A stretch of 64,000 nucleotides of DNA from Antedon mediterranea (GCF_964355755.1 NC_092671.1:26350070-26414069); one strand, 5' to 3'. Positions 45,237 to 57,990 are shown, counted from the first letter of the stretch. Numbers and translations are program-made. The notes: a model not told the origin generated them from the sequence alone.

Positions 45237-45975
45237 CCAAGGTTTTTGGTTTACGATGAAATCGGTTGCGTTTGAAATCGGTTGCGATAAAATCAACTTC
45301 CGGTATTTTGTATGGCGCGCCGCTAGAGCTATACTTTTGATGATATAGGTCCCATTTAAATCTGTTGCGCTATTTTTATTTGGTTAATAAATATTTATTA
45401 TTATCAATCATTAATTTTTTTTTATTTCACAGGTCTCGGAGAAGGAATGTGTCTTTCCAAAATGGCCATTTCTAAACTTGTTTAAATATTATATTAGGCG
45501 TATAATAATTTACCTCTATTTATAATATGTACTGTAAAATTAATATATATAGAGAATATACGTCTGTGTCTTTTATTATGCAAACAATTACTTAAAAGAT
45601 AACAATTTATTTAAAAACAATAATTGTTACAATGTACAGCCCCTAAAGCCAGCGTATCCATTTTTATACTTATGCATACTGTGGCAGATATATCATATCC
45701 ATGTTGATAACAACTTTACTATTCGATCACCTTATTTGTATTTCTATTTATTTCTATGTTATTAGAAATTCTATATTCAAAATTAACTAAAACCATAATG
45801 AGCATTTTCATTAAAAATGTATATTGTGAGTTTTATACAAATTAGCGCGACCAAAATAAAACGCGACCGATATTAAACGTAACTAATATGATAAAAAGCG
45901 TATCTATCGGCGCTCCATACAAAATACCGGATGTTGATTTTATCGTGACCGATTTCAAGCGCGACGAATTCATCT
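45237..45975. mobile_element. MITE with ~75-bp inverted repeats
   Basis: Left arm contains gaaatcggttgcgataaaat, caacttccggtattttgtat and ggcgcgcc; the right arm has the complement (atacaaaataccggatgttg, attttatcgtgaccgatttc). Weaker inverted similarity continues inward (gttgcgctatttttatttgg against ccaaaataaaacgcgacc). No ORF. Confidence 0.7.
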
Positions 45976-46083
45976 GACACCAGGTTTTTCAGGGTTCACG
46001 CATGCGTGTATGAAAGCATGTACTAAATTTGACTGGGTGTCTTTCATCTCAATTTTAATTCATAGCTCCATATAGTTTACCTA

Positions 46084-46530
46084 GGGCCTGTTTCTGCTGC
46101 CACTGCTCAAAATACGGTATAAAATACCGTACGGTATTTTTTATACCATATTTTTTAGTACCCTGTTTCTGCTAACAATATTTCTTGGGTGGTCGTGTTA
46201 AAATTCATCCTTTTTACCCAAATTGCCATTCATTTATTTGGTCGATAATTAAAACAATAAAGGAAATTTTACGCGTCACTTTCAACAGAATGGAGACAAG
46301 TAATTTGTTCCCTGCCCTAGTTATTGTCTTTTGCAATGTTGTCACACTGCTTTCGCAGGCTCTTCAGCTTTGGGTTTACTTGCTTTGGAGACAAGTGTAT
46401 TCTGTACTCCTGCTTTATTTTTTTAGAAATGTCTTTATAAATGTGGTTGTTCCTTTTGTTACATTTAAGGCTAGGCTTATAGCTAGTTCATATGTTACCG
46501 CTTATTACCAGCTAGGCCTACAAAACTAAG
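46084..46530 (+). mobile_element. Harbinger-like element fragment, GTTTCTGCTGCC family (copy 1)
   Basis: Left terminus gggcctgtttctgctgccac, then tacggtataaaataccgtac palindromes and an inner copy gtttctgctaac. Downstream it matches the element at 52487-53323 (cttgggtggtcgtgttaaaa, acccaaattgccattc, ggagacaagtaatt, cttttgcaatgttgt). No right terminus was seen, so probably truncated. A 114-codon frame here is not convincing as a protein. Confidence 0.55.
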
Positions 46531-47975
46531 GTTGACCTAGAAATGTCTACAAGAGAACGCACATTTAATACCTGGTTTAATGTTTTTAAAGTTATGCATT
46601 ATTTTTACAAAACGTCAAAAATTGCAGGTCTATTGACTCTTTAACCTATATTTGATGTACAGTCTATTACTGTATGCATATTTACTTGCCATACCTTCAG
46701 TAGCCTAGCCAGAAGTATATGGTACCATATCAAGACAAAATAAAAAAAATAAGGAAAGATGAACTTTTTTTATGACTACACTGTAGTAATCTACTAGAAA
46801 ATTTATCGACAAATATGAAATTGTAGAACTTATCATAAATAATAATTTCTTCAAATTAAAAAAATGTTTGCAACCAAATTATGATCAATGGCCTGTTTTA
46901 TCTATCAATTGTTTTATCATTGTTATTGCTTAAACCTTTTCTACATTTGTAGGAACACTTTCAAATTATAAAGATTGGTAATTATCTGAATCTATTCAAG
47001 CATTTAAAATGCGAGATATTATTATTAGAAAGAATTGTGAAATTGCAAAGATTATATTGTTTTGTTGAGTCAGTCCATTTGTTCACAAGAATTACAATAG
47101 AGATGTTCAGCAACTATTGAAGTGTGATTGTAGTTCTCGTATTTTGTTTTTTTAGCAGATTTACACATGCCTTTATACCCACACTACTGAGAACGTTGGA
47201 CATTGTTTTTCAGCTTGTAAATGCATATTACAAAATCTTTGGTTATGCAAGTCAATTTGGTCAGTAGTTGTGATCTATCTGAAAATTACTCAATAAATTG
47301 TTTAATCTTATAAGCATGCTTTCATTCAAGGTAAGTTCTTCATAGTTTGTTTCTAGTGTTTACTTTTACTTTGGGCTAGTACCAGTAACTTGCCATTAGA
47401 TTCCATTTTTTTTACATAATATATTTTGGATTGTTTAGTTCTCAACAAAGTACAGATTGGGATTACCTTGAATTGAATTGGAATAGCCATAAATAATAAA
47501 GTGTGAAATATAAACATTTGATTCAAACAAAGGTAATACAGTTAGTAGACAGGTCAGTGTGTTGTTCATAGGCTAATTTGCTATTTCAGTCTGTGCTCCT
47601 CCTGTTGCCCTCATCTCTCCCAAGATAATTTGTTTGTCAACATAACAATTTTGCATGTTGTTAGATAAGTAATGTTAAGTATTTCTTCAAGTTTTGACTG
47701 ACATTTATATGCCCACTGGGTTCTAGCAAGGCCAACTTCTGGATAACCAATAAAACAACATGCAAATGTATTTCATTGTGTAATAGCTACCTTCTGATTT
47801 AAACCTGTGACCTTTGCGAGCACCTCTGTGGGTGGTGAATTTCTATAATTTTAAGGGAATCATGTGCTTGATTTTTACAAGGTCATGAATAACTTATTTT
47901 AAATTATAAATACAGTAGTACAGTACTAGTAGAAGTACAGTAGTAACAATATCTGACATACATTTGTTGAAAACT
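46531..47975. other. No feature recognised
   Basis: AT-rich, no significant ORF, no structured repeat noticed. Confidence 0.5.
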
Positions 47976-47979
47976 TTAA

Positions 47980-48823
47980 CCTTTTCACTGCGGAGCATTA
48001 CTCCCACTCCCTCTGTGCGTAATATATATTTAAGAAAAACATGATATTTTTAATATTAAATTGCAAAAAAATACTAATTGAGATAATTGTGTAATTATTT
48101 TTGTGGTGCGTGATGGGCAAAGGGTTAGTCTACAGTTAGGTATAAAAAAAAAAGTAATTTCACTGTTGCATATTGATGACGTCATGTGACGTCATTACAT
48201 TACAGGTATTTTGGATTTCGTGTTTTTTATCGAATCAATGATAAAAACTATATTTTCTATAAGAAATTCTTATGGAATACGTTTTTCCAACTAGATATTC
48301 ATGAAGATACGTATAACAAATAAAAATATACAAAAAAATGAATTATTTTTATAGTTTATAAAAATTATGCACAAATCAAGGTTTTGGGGCAAAATCGTGA
48401 AAATAATGACAGTTTCTAAAAATTCACTATAGTACAAAAACTATTTTTTTGTTTAATTTTTTTACTATTTAATTTGTTTTTTTGCGTGTTGTGATAAACA
48501 CCATGTTGCCCTATTGGGGCTGGTAAATTTTTGTTACTTTCAAAATGGCCGCCATTATGCTACTCAAAACAACTTTCCAAGATAGAAATACTATTATATA
48601 CTATATATAATATAACTATAGAGGGCGCATTATTTTCAAGACGATAATACAACTATAGAGTTTTTGCTGGAAAAAATTTGTAATGACTTGCAAAAATATT
48701 CAAGTTCATCGAAAAAATATAGAGGGTGCTATATATTATAGGCAAATACGATTAAATCATTGTTTTGCCCATACCCGGTATTTCCATGTACCTGTATACG
48801 TATTTCAACGACGTCTGAAAGGG
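47980..48823. mobile_element. piggyBac-like MITE (TTAA target)
   Basis: Flanked on both sides by TTAA (47976-47979 and 48824-48827), with short inverted ends ccttttcactg (left) and ccctttcagacg (right, reverse complement). TTAA duplication and CCYTTTSA ends are typical of piggyBac-type elements. Inside at 48177-48194 is tgacgtcatgtgacgtca, two CRE octamers. No transposase. Confidence 0.6.
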
Positions 48824-48944
48824 TTAAAGTATTTTTTTTTTATTAAGAAAATTGAGAAATAGCTTGTCACAAAAAAAGAACAGATCTTAAAATACTATAA
48901 ACTCCAATCAAATTAAAATTCAATCACAAATCTCTGATAATATT

Positions 48945-49150
48945 CATGAATGACCACCAAGGAGAACAGGTTTTACTCAAGCACACAAATGGAGTATGGA
49001 TGGGACATGTTCGAAGGAAAGATGAAGAGATACCAATAGACAGAGCTTGGCTGTTGTTGGAAGAAAATAAGGAAAGATGGTTAATGCATGGAGGTATAAA
49101 TACCTATGGTTAATGGTAGACTAAAGAAAAAGAAACCATGAAACAGTGGA
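48945..49150 (+). pseudogene. Possible LINE C-terminal relic
   Basis: NGVWMGHVRRKDEEIPIDRA is reminiscent of the RWxGHVxRxxDxR motif near the end of many LINE polymerases. The rest is broken by stops. Low confidence. Confidence 0.35.
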
Positions 49151-49289
49151 GAGAAAGTGCAAATTAATCACAGTATTGTTATTGTTCAAAATGGTTATCC
49201 ATGGCAAATCCTAACTGTATTTTAAAAATAAAGAAGATTTTATCAGCGGCACACGTTATCGTAATAGCTTTTTTAGATATTTTAAATCT

Positions 49290-51178
49290 AAATAGGATTA
49301 AATATACAAGTTGTGTGAGAAACGTAGAGCCTTTAAGAGGGGCGACTCTAACCGTATGAAAATATTGACTAGAGAGATTAAATCTGAAATAATGAAATAG
49401 AAGAACATTTATAGGAAAAAAGTTGAACATAACTTCAGGTCTAATAATATGAAACAAGTTTGGCAGGGTATGAAACTTATGAGTGGTTACACAAACGGTG
49501 GTAATACACCCACCTCGATTCCGAATGTTACTTTGCAATATGTTAATGAGTTAAATGAATTTTATAACCGTTTTAATGTTCATGATTTTAAAAAAGAAAG
49601 AGAGGCTCTATTTACAGTAGCTCGTGTCGGGTGACTGACGATGATCCCAAATTTAGTATAAGCATTTCTGATGTACATAACGAATTCATGAAACTCAATT
49701 CATCGAAGGCTGCTGGGCCGGATAGAATCCCACCACGAGTACTTAAGGTCTGCTCTCCTCACCTTGATGGTATATTTACATTTATTTTCAATATGTGTCT
49801 TTCTTATCATGCGTTCCCGGATATTTGGAAACTTTCATGCATTATACCGGTACCTAAGAAACCTAAGATTAACAGCATGAATGATTTGAGACCCGTCGCA
49901 CTCGCGTCTGTCGCGATGAAAATATTGGAACGTATTATTTTAAAAATTATGAAACCTTATGCTGAAAAAGTGTTAGACCCGTTGCAATTTGCTTACCGAT
50001 CACTCCGTAGTACCAGTGATGCGATATATTTTAAATTACATAAATTGTATTCACATCTAGATAATGTAAAGAAAGGCCACTCGGCACGTGTTATGTATTT
50101 TGATTTTCAGTCTGCGTTTAATACCATACAACCCCATATCCTAGCAGACAAAATGTTGAATATGGAGTTTCCCCGTCCGATTGTTCGTTTAGTTTTAAAT
50201 TTCATTTGTGATAGAAAACAATTTGTTAATATTAATGGTGTTAAGTCATAAATCGTAACCTCTGACAACGGTGTTCCTCAGGGTACTGTCAACGCACCTA
50301 AATTATATTCCTTGTATACGGCCGATTACAGATCTTTAAATGATGAGCTTTGCCCCGTTGTTAAATTCGCTGATGACACTTGTACTATTGGTCTCATAGT
50401 TTCAAACAATGATTTGTTAAATTTTGTCACAATAATTATCTCCAAATAAATGCATCTAAAACAAAGGAGATGATCATTGATTTTAGGACTAAACATAAAT
50501 TTAATTTTCAACCAATCACTATCAAAGGTAAAGAAATTGAAATTGTTGACCAGTACAAGTATCTAGGTATTGTTTTCAATGATAAACTGAGTTGGGGAGA
50601 CCATATAGACTTCATCAGCAAAAAATTAAATCCCAGAATGTATTGTATGAGAACTTTATATAAATTTATCTCCTGTGATTTGATGTTACTTTCGTTCTAT
50701 AGTTCCGTTATATGTAGTGTTTGGACGTACTGCCTCTCCTGTTGGGCTGGTAATGTTACCGGAGGGAATAAAGGACGCCTTGAAACTTTCATCCGTCGGA
50801 CTGGTAAAATGATTGGTCTGGAACTGCCTTCCATTACCGATGTGCACCTAGAACACCTCCATAAAGATTTTGAACGCATTGGGTCGGATGCCTCTCATCC
50901 TCTCCACAAAGTGATCATAGACCAACTTCATCCAAGTGGTAGATTGAGGCTCCTCAGTGTGAAAACAAATCGATATGCCAAATCCTTTATTCCCTCCGGT
51001 ATCATCCAGTACAACAGAAAGTCAAGAAGATAATTTTATCTTGTATTTTTGATGTTTTTATATGAATGGTTTTATGCTATATTTGTTTTTATTGTGTTTT
51101 CTTGTTATTATGACGAGCAATGAATTTCCTTTTTGAGGATCAATAAAAGTTATGTTATCTTATCTTATCTTATCTTAC
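49290..51178 (+). pseudogene. Rex1/CR1-like LINE, 5'-truncated and broken
   Basis: No endonuclease. From about 49630: VHNEFMKLNSSKAAGPDRIP, KLSCIIPVPKKPK, LRPVALASVAMKILERIIL, DPLQFAYRSLRSTSDAIYF, VMYFDFQSAFNTIQPHIL; after a stop at 50249, DNGVPQGTVNAPKLYSLYTA and KFADDTCTI (catalytic FADD); after another break, MIIDFRTKHKF, QYKYLGIVFNDKLSWGDHI, SSVICSVWTYCLSCWAGN and FIRRTGKMIG, ending at 51033. A short 3' UTR ends in aataaaagttatgttatctt with a (CTTAT)n tail at about 51152-51178, as in Rex1-type LINEs. Stops and frame changes make it inactive. Clade from memory of motif style. Confidence 0.78.
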
Positions 51179-52486
51179 CCGAAGGACAATTTATAGTAAC
51201 AAAAGGTATTAAGTCACGTGTAGTACTGTACACATTGCATTCAAAGTAGAAACTCAACATTTTTTGTACTGAGTACATAAATGTATTATCTTGTGCCCAT
51301 TTTGCCCGGATAAACCTCTTCTTTCTGATTCACAATTTCTATAAAAAAACACCTGTTCCACTTGAATGCATAAATTATCTTTCATTATGCAAATTTGTTA
51401 TCATATCATCTATTTCCATTCCAAGTGCATGATCGCATTATCCGCATGACTGATATTTGACAGACAATGAAGATGTCTTGATCTAGAATTGTGCTAACTA
51501 CGCGTGCGTGACTTCATCCACAATCTAGAAGAACTAGGTCTGTAATGCATTCAATACCCACCTTGTTGATTCTAATTTGTTTATTTTGTTTACAATATCC
51601 ATTACAAATAAGTAAACTTAGTTGCTGTAGCGAATAGTGTTAAACTAATTAGCTTTAGCTGACATTACAGCGACAAATTATGTTATGCCAATAGCAATGT
51701 CTGGTTTTATTTCAAGCACCAACATGATTTAATTAATTAATGTAGGTTCATCGATTTAATCATTCATTTCTATTTATGCTCTTAATTGTATCTTTTTGGC
51801 GATCTCATGGACCTTGTTAATTTAGAATGAGATTAGGGTATTTGATCTCGGTTTCTCACATTTGAATTAATAACATTTTAATATACATACTCAGCTTTAT
51901 GTACAGTAAACATTGTAAGAATTATGTGAGACATGGATATTAATTAGACTTGTGAATCTTGCGTGATTGTAAAACCTGTCGTGTACGCCATCTGTAACTG
52001 CTGTACTGCGCAGCCAAATTGAGAGTGCTCAATTTTTTTAATAGACCTAGCTTTCGACAATCGATATTGATAGTATTGAGTGTCATTTGTAATTCTATTG
52101 CCAAGTTAAATATACGCTTTTTGAAACCATATTTTTACTACTTACGTACTTAGCCTGGGACATACACGAAATTATTGGACTTGATTCCTCCATCCAACTT
52201 CCTGTCTGCCATTGTGACAGCCAGTTCTTCTCTCTAGTACATCAGGGTGCAGTGCTGGTCTTCCTTGTTTTGCAAGCCCATAATTTGGCTGACACCTTTT
52301 TTTTCCATTAGTTTCTTGCGGCTGCAAAAAGGTGACCTTTCTTTATGTCAAAAAAACTGTTTCCAGAGTTCCATGTAAAAAAGGATGATTGATTGATTGT
52401 AATCAGGATTAAACTTGACTGATATATTTATTTTGCAATTTTTGTAAAATTGTTTGTAAAATAAATCAAAATATTGTATACTTTTA
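51179..52486. other. No feature recognised
   Basis: AT-rich non-coding sequence between a LINE and a terminal-inverted-repeat element. Nothing recognised. Confidence 0.5.
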
Positions 52487-53323
52487 GGGCCTGTTTCTGC
52501 TGCAACTGCTCAAAATACGGTATAGAAATATGGTGTAAAAAAAAAAAATGGTATATTTTATACCGTATTGTTTAGTATCCCGTTTCTGCTAATAATACTT
52601 CTTGGGTGGTCGTGTTAAAATTCATCCTTTAACCCAAATTGCCATTCGTGAGCCGGAAGACTGTGTTTGACATAAGTATACTGAGCGTGAGCACTAAGGT
52701 AACTCCACTCTCAAGGAATTCCCACTCTCGATCTCCACACACACCAGGGATACACATGTGCTTTCCCAATAAACATGGTAGACCTAACGAAGAACGTCTT
52801 AATTAAAAGTTGCATGCAATAAAGGAAGTTTTACGCTTTACTTTCAACAGCCTAGCCCTAGTGATAGAGATGTAGTGAACACAGGTATGGCCCGATGTCC
52901 CAATATCCGGTCCAAAACATCGTAACGGGGACAAGTAATTCGTTCCCTCCCCCAGTCTTTTGCAATGTTGTACTGCATTCACAGGCTTTTCAATTTGAGT
53001 TTACTTTGCTTTGGAGACTATTCCGTACTCACAGATTTATAAAATACCGTAACGTCTTCGCTCCACATTTTAGTTGAATATATCTATACACTTGTAAAAC
53101 AGCTGACAACGGTATTTTTTATTGGCATCAGAAATAGTTACAGAAAATACGGTATAAATTTGAAAATACCAAAATCATTTGGTGGGGAAAATACGGTGTG
53201 CAAAAAAAATCTATTTTTTTATGAGCGCTGTTTCCGCTACCAAAAAAATACTGTATATATATATACAGTATTAAACAAATATCGTATTAAATACGGTATT
53301 TACTTGGCAGCAGAAACAGGGTC
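52487..53323. mobile_element. Harbinger-like MITE, GTTTCTGCTGCC family (copy 2)
   Basis: Left end gggcctgtttctgctgcaac and right end (reverse complement) gaccctgtttctgctgccaa. Each end has an A/T palindrome block containing atacggtat and an inner copy of the terminal motif (gtttctgctaat left, gtttccgctacc right). Preceded by TTA and followed by TAT, so the 3-bp duplication is not exact. Interior shares sequence with 46084-46530. No intact ORF. Confidence 0.65.
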
Positions 53324-53387
53324 TATTCTGATTAACTTGTGAGAAAAATGTTCATACTGTGTATTACATTTTTATATTAAAATCTTA

Positions 53388-54254
53388 GGGTCTGTTTCTG
53401 GTGAAAAAATCAAAATAATCAATTTTTTCCAGTCAACGTAAACCACAAAAATAATTGTGTTGCAATTGAAAATTGCTACGACTTTAATCGGTTATTCAGG
53501 TAATCGGTTTTTAAAATCACGTCATCATTCCCCCACACAGCGCAGTTCAAGTTATGGAAGGCCGATGAGAGTTGGTTTGTTTACATCCTATCGCTGCCTA
53601 AAACTCTCACATGTAGGATTAAAAATTACTCATTACGTATTAAAGCTATTTAATATTATCTGTTATATTAATAAGGACACGTCGGCGAGAAAAGTTTGTT
53701 TCGCCGTTCGTTTCGCCGTTCGTTGGTTCGGCCTGCTAGGCCTATCTATAGGCTATATATTTCTACCGAAACAAGTCAACAGGCCTAAAAAAGGACATGT
53801 AAAACATCGTTAGCCTGGACTGGTGGGATGTAACGGTGTACTTGTAACACAGAATCCTGGAGTCTCTCTGTATAATTCTCCCTCACAAAATAATAAAAAT
53901 CAAATGTTTAACATTGATTGTTATTCGGTCTATATCGCGATCGTTGTTTTGCTGCTGATCGTCGTCGATATCGGTCAAATAAACAGCATGCTCTTCGTGA
54001 CGTGAATGAGTTTGCCATACTCTAGAGGTCAAAGTGGGGTCAATAATCGCTATTTGTGTTGCAGCTCAAAACTGCTCCGCAATAATCGGTTAAAACAAGA
54101 AATAATCGATTAAAACACGCAAGGGATTGAGTGTTTTTAATCGGTTATTTTTAATCGGTTATTTTATTTTGCGCGGTTTCTGCTGCCCAAAAATAATCGA
54201 TTAAAAAAATAAACGGTTAATAATCGATTATGTCTGCTCAGCAGAAACAGGCCC
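53388..54254. mobile_element. Harbinger-like MITE with TTA duplication (copy 3, TAATCGATTA type)
   Basis: Left end gggtctgtttctggtg and right end (reverse complement) gggcctgtttctgctgag. TTA flanks both sides (53385-53387 and 54255-54257). The right end has an inner gtttctgctgccc and palindromes ataatcgatta where sister elements have atacggtat. The 867-bp interior has several non-convincing frames. Confidence 0.68.
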
Positions 54255-54461
54255 TTAGTTGAAGTCTTTGATTTGTAAATTTTAACTTCTCATAACAACA
54301 TAATCATTCAATTAGTGCACTATAGACTTACTAAGAAAACAAAAACAAGAGAAACTTAAGCTGGACATAAGTTTCCTACTAAGGTGTGATAGCCTGGACG
54401 AGAATAGTAAAGTTTATCATTAGCGGGTCACACTACTCTAGTCATGCATTTAATTGATTTG

Positions 54462-54983
54462 AGGTTTCATAATGGGTATGTACTTATTGTAGGTTTCATA
54501 ATGGGTATGTACTTATTGTAGGTTTCATAATGGGTATGTACTTATTGTAGGTTTCATAATGGGTATGTACTTATTGTAGGTTTCATAATGGGTATGTACT
54601 TATTGTAGGTTTCATAATGGGTATGTACTTATTGTAGGTTTCATAATGGGTATGTACTTATTGTAGGTTTCATAATGGGTATGTACTTATTGTAGGTTTC
54701 ATAATGGGTATGTACTTATTGTAGGTTTCATAATGGGTATGTACTTATTGTAGGTTTCATAATGGGTATGTACTTATTGTAGGTTTCATAATGGGTATGT
54801 ACTTATTGTAGGTTTCATAATGGGTATGTACTTATTGTAGGTTTCATAATGGGTATGTACTTATTGTAGGTTTCATAATGGGTATGTACTTATTGTAGGT
54901 TTCATAATGGGTATGTACTTATTGTAGGTTTCATAATGGGTATGTACTTATTGTAGGTTTCATAATGGGTATGTACTTATTGT
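54462..54983. repeat. Perfect 29-bp tandem array, 18 copies
   Basis: 522 bp = 18 x 29. The unit starts aggtttcataatgggtatgt and ends acttattgt; I see no difference between copies. Such homogeneity implies very recent expansion or gene conversion, or possibly an assembly-shaped copy number. No spacers, so not CRISPR-like. Confidence 0.97.
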
Positions 54984-55524
54984 TGGATCATTGTAAAATA
55001 CTGTAAAATAGATAGTTTCAATAGACTTAACAAAAATACACTTGTTTTGTAGAATTAGTTTTTATATTATGTGATACATTTATGTAAATTTTTCATTTAA
55101 TAAGAATAAATAAAGAAAAAGGGATAAGTGGGATATTATCAAGATACTGAAATCTGTAGTACACTAGGTATTATTGACAACAGTAGCTTAAGGGCGTGTT
55201 CAGACCTACAGAGTAAATGCTTTTGTATCATATAACTCCATGTCAGAACCAGGAAAAGATTAGTAGAAGGTAAGGTATAACATTAGTGAATGACGCTTAT
55301 GATACGAAAGTCATTCATCATTCATTTTGACCTCCAACCAATCAAATTTACTCTTGCATTCACTTCAGTTTCTAACGAAAGCGTTAAGTTAAGCAAGTCT
55401 GAACACTTTACTGTTACAACCCTATTATAATATGACCTTTCTTGTGATACGAAAACAAAATTCGGAACACACCCAAAGTTAAGTTGGTAAAACGAATTTA
55501 CAGTTAGCAACGCAAACCTGTTGT

Positions 55525-55776
55525 ACAGTAGTACCTGGGCAAACCTATTTATAGTACCTGGCAAAACTATTTATAGTACCTGGGCAAACCTATTTATAGT
55601 ACCTGGATAAACCTATTTATAGTATGCAGTGGGTAACCTATTTCAACACTTATTGTACCTTGGTTAACCTGGATAAACCTATTGCAGTACCTGGATAAAC
55701 CTATTGTAGTACCTGGATAAACCTATTGTAGTACCTGGATAAACATGTTAATGGTACCTGGATAAAACCTTACTAT
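55525..55776. repeat. 22-23-bp minisatellite (gtacctggataaacctatt)
   Basis: About ten diverged units: first gtacctgggcaaacctattt types, then gtacctggataaacctattg types. Remnants of the same array continue at 56498-56565 and at 58215-58270, so insertions have split a once longer array. Confidence 0.85.
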
Positions 55777-56492
55777 GGGCCTGTTCGTAGGGGTTGAAAA
55801 TACCAGCTTATTCCCGATTTCTGTTCGCGTGATCCAATTAACTTTTGCCTCGGGCTACAAAAAATTCGAGGTAAAATGTTCACCAAATTTGCAGGTTATT
55901 TCAGCGATAATCCAATTATACTCGGCCTTCGAGGATAATAAATCTCCGATAGAGGCAATGTGTCAAATTTTGGCAAACGTTCGCTGCCTAGGCCCGTCAT
56001 TTCTCCTACGAAGCTCTTCCATACACGCTTCGAGAGCGATCGTCAGCTGGTGCTGTCCTTGTTGGTGTAGACCGCTTAGTAGGCCTAGCTGGTCGGGGAG
56101 CCGCTGGTCGGTGGTGTTTCCGTCGTGTAACATTGGGCTCAAATTCTTCGTCAATGAGTAAAATAATGGTCGTCAGGAGAAGGCATATTTCGGCAGGATT
56201 ATCGGCGTTAAGAGGCATAAGGTTTTTCGCAAGGATAAGCAGTGTAATAGGTAGCAAGTAATTGTTATTGTAAAGAAAGATTGCGAGTAAAAAATATACA
56301 ACACGAAACTAGCGTGCGAAAATGGGGTCGTAGGTTGTAAAGACAACTGACCTTAAAACGTAATTTCCGGTTTGTGATTCGTCGATTAAGCATTTAAGCG
56401 GTTAAATATTTCAAGTACGAACAACGCTCAATTTATAACCCGAGGCATGGGTGAAATTAAGCGCTTATTTTAACCACCGTACGAACACGACC
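55777..56492. mobile_element. Harbinger-like MITE inserted in the minisatellite
   Basis: Left end gggcctgttcgtaggggttg plus aaaata; right end (reverse complement) ggtcgtgttcgtacggtggt plus taaaataag. The 3-bp TAT flanks both sides (55774-55776 and 56493-56495). The minus strand has an open frame with AEICLLLTTIILLIDEEFEP followed by an Arg/Pro/Thr-rich segment, reminiscent of but not proved to be a Harbinger transposase N-terminus. Confidence 0.65.
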
Positions 56493-56651
56493 TATGATAA
56501 CCTACAATGGATAAACCTACCCTGGGTAAAGTTGCACTATTGCAGTACCTTGGTAGGCCTACTGTATAAGTCCATTTTCTTTCAAGCAGTACAACACTGT
56601 TAATTAGGTTATATGCATGATATGCATATAACCTCTTGATTCTGTCAAAAT

Positions 56652-56653
56652 CT

Positions 56654-56712
<59 letters not shown>

Positions 56713-56714
56713 TT
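56652..56714. repeat. (TTTA)n microsatellite
   Basis: About fifteen tandem ttta units. Confidence 0.95.
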
Positions 56715-56774
56715 CTTTCCTTAGCACTATTTGTCCGTGAATTATCTTGGCATCAGTTTCATCTATCTAAGTCA

Positions 56775-57260
56775 ATTTTTCAGAGTATATTCCTTATGGC
56801 CAGGAATCGATGTGGTTATGTTTTCACGATGCGCAATCCAAAATTACGCGGTCTACGCGCGATTTAACGAAATCACGTTTGTAATCATATCTTCACAAAC
56901 ATGAATCACTTTTAAACAAAATTTGGTACTCATAAATTTCAGGTCATATTTCATCATATGGCAATACAATTACGTGCGTAGCGCATATAACGCATGCGTA
57001 CGCGCGCTTAAAATGTTGAAAATTGTCAGAATTTATTTTCGATGAAATTAGAGTACGTTTCAGGCAATTTTAAGCGTTTAAAAAATTGCCATGAGTGCGC
57101 AGATTTTTGCACGCGCACTGCGCGTCAAACGGTAATGCGCACTGTTTGTGTCCGATTACTGTTGTATAACCTTTCTTTAATAATATCATCATATTTTATT
57201 CACTTTTCAACGCGAAACAGCGTTATACGAGCACGTCAAAAGTGACGGGCTACGCACGTG
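56775..57260. repeat. CG-rich dispersed repeat (inverted copy of 14935-15425)
   Basis: Shares, in reverse orientation, attccttatggccaggaatc, catatggcaatacaattacg, gcatgcgtacgcgcgcttaa, cgttatacgagcacgtc and gctacgcacgtgtaa with the intron 11 copy. Rich in CG dinucleotides compared with its surroundings. No ORF. Confidence 0.75.
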
Positions 57261-57594
57261 TAAGTTAACAAAAGGGTGAAAATATGCTAAATTTTAAAAT
57301 TAATATATATCGTTAGAATGCTCGGGAACACCTATTTTTTATTTAATTTTCTTGAAGTGTATGTATCATATGTATGATTTATTATGAAATTAGAAGAACA
57401 AAAGTTGATTAAGTCATCATTAATGCCATATTAAATTTAACAAAATTAATTTCGACAATCAAACAAATTATAACATTTTCTTAGGCCAAAATAACAAACT
57501 TAACGTTAACTTTCTTCCTTAAGAAGTTCATATATTAAAGTTAAAAGTATATAGTTTGACAGTGCATCATCTTTTTAAATTTTTAAAGATGTCA

Positions 57595-57990
57595 TCATAG
57601 TAAAACATTATAATTCATTGCGGTATGTAATAATCTATCTGCACCAAAGTGGTTACTGCATAGTAAATACACGGAGGAACTTTTCTCCAACTTTTAGTCA
57701 GTTGTGTATGGCTCGATGGTCTGTGCTCGTGTCAATGGCCTTCAAGGTACCGTGTTCGAGTCTCACCTTGGGAAACGAAATAAGATTTTTTTTTTATTAT
57801 CCGTATTGTTCAAATTTATTTCTTAGTGTATAGATTATACACATGATTTATAATGAAATCTAGATAAAAAGTTACTTTATGTCTTTATTATTATGTAACA
57901 ACAAATGCGGTTTATGACATTATACGCAGAGGGATCTTTGATCGGATTGTGATACCGGCTATGGTGTTCGCGTTAGCAAGGTCCTATCAT
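57595..57990 (+). repeat. tRNA-like dispersed repeat, second copy
   Basis: Plus-strand copy of the family at 2627-2995. The tRNA-like core at about 57707-57775 has tggctcgatgg (A-box-like) and gtgttcgagtctcacc (B-box-like). Left end cattgcggtatgtaataatc; right end gggatctttgatcggattgt then gataccggctat. Confidence 0.62.

Noticed and set aside
46185-46529. 114-codon plus-strand ORF
   Set aside because: It lies in a truncated transposon, is very hydrophobic and shows no conserved frame in the sister copy at 52487.
54462-54983. CRISPR array
   Set aside because: Units are directly contiguous without spacers, and the window is clearly eukaryotic.
55775-56161. 128-codon plus-strand ORF
   Set aside because: It begins at the terminal repeat of a MITE and overlaps equally good minus-strand frames; no domain recognised.
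57707-57775. Genuine tRNA gene
   Set aside because: A- and B-box-like motifs are present, but the flanks do not give an acceptor stem, and the same sequence recurs as part of a longer dispersed repeat.
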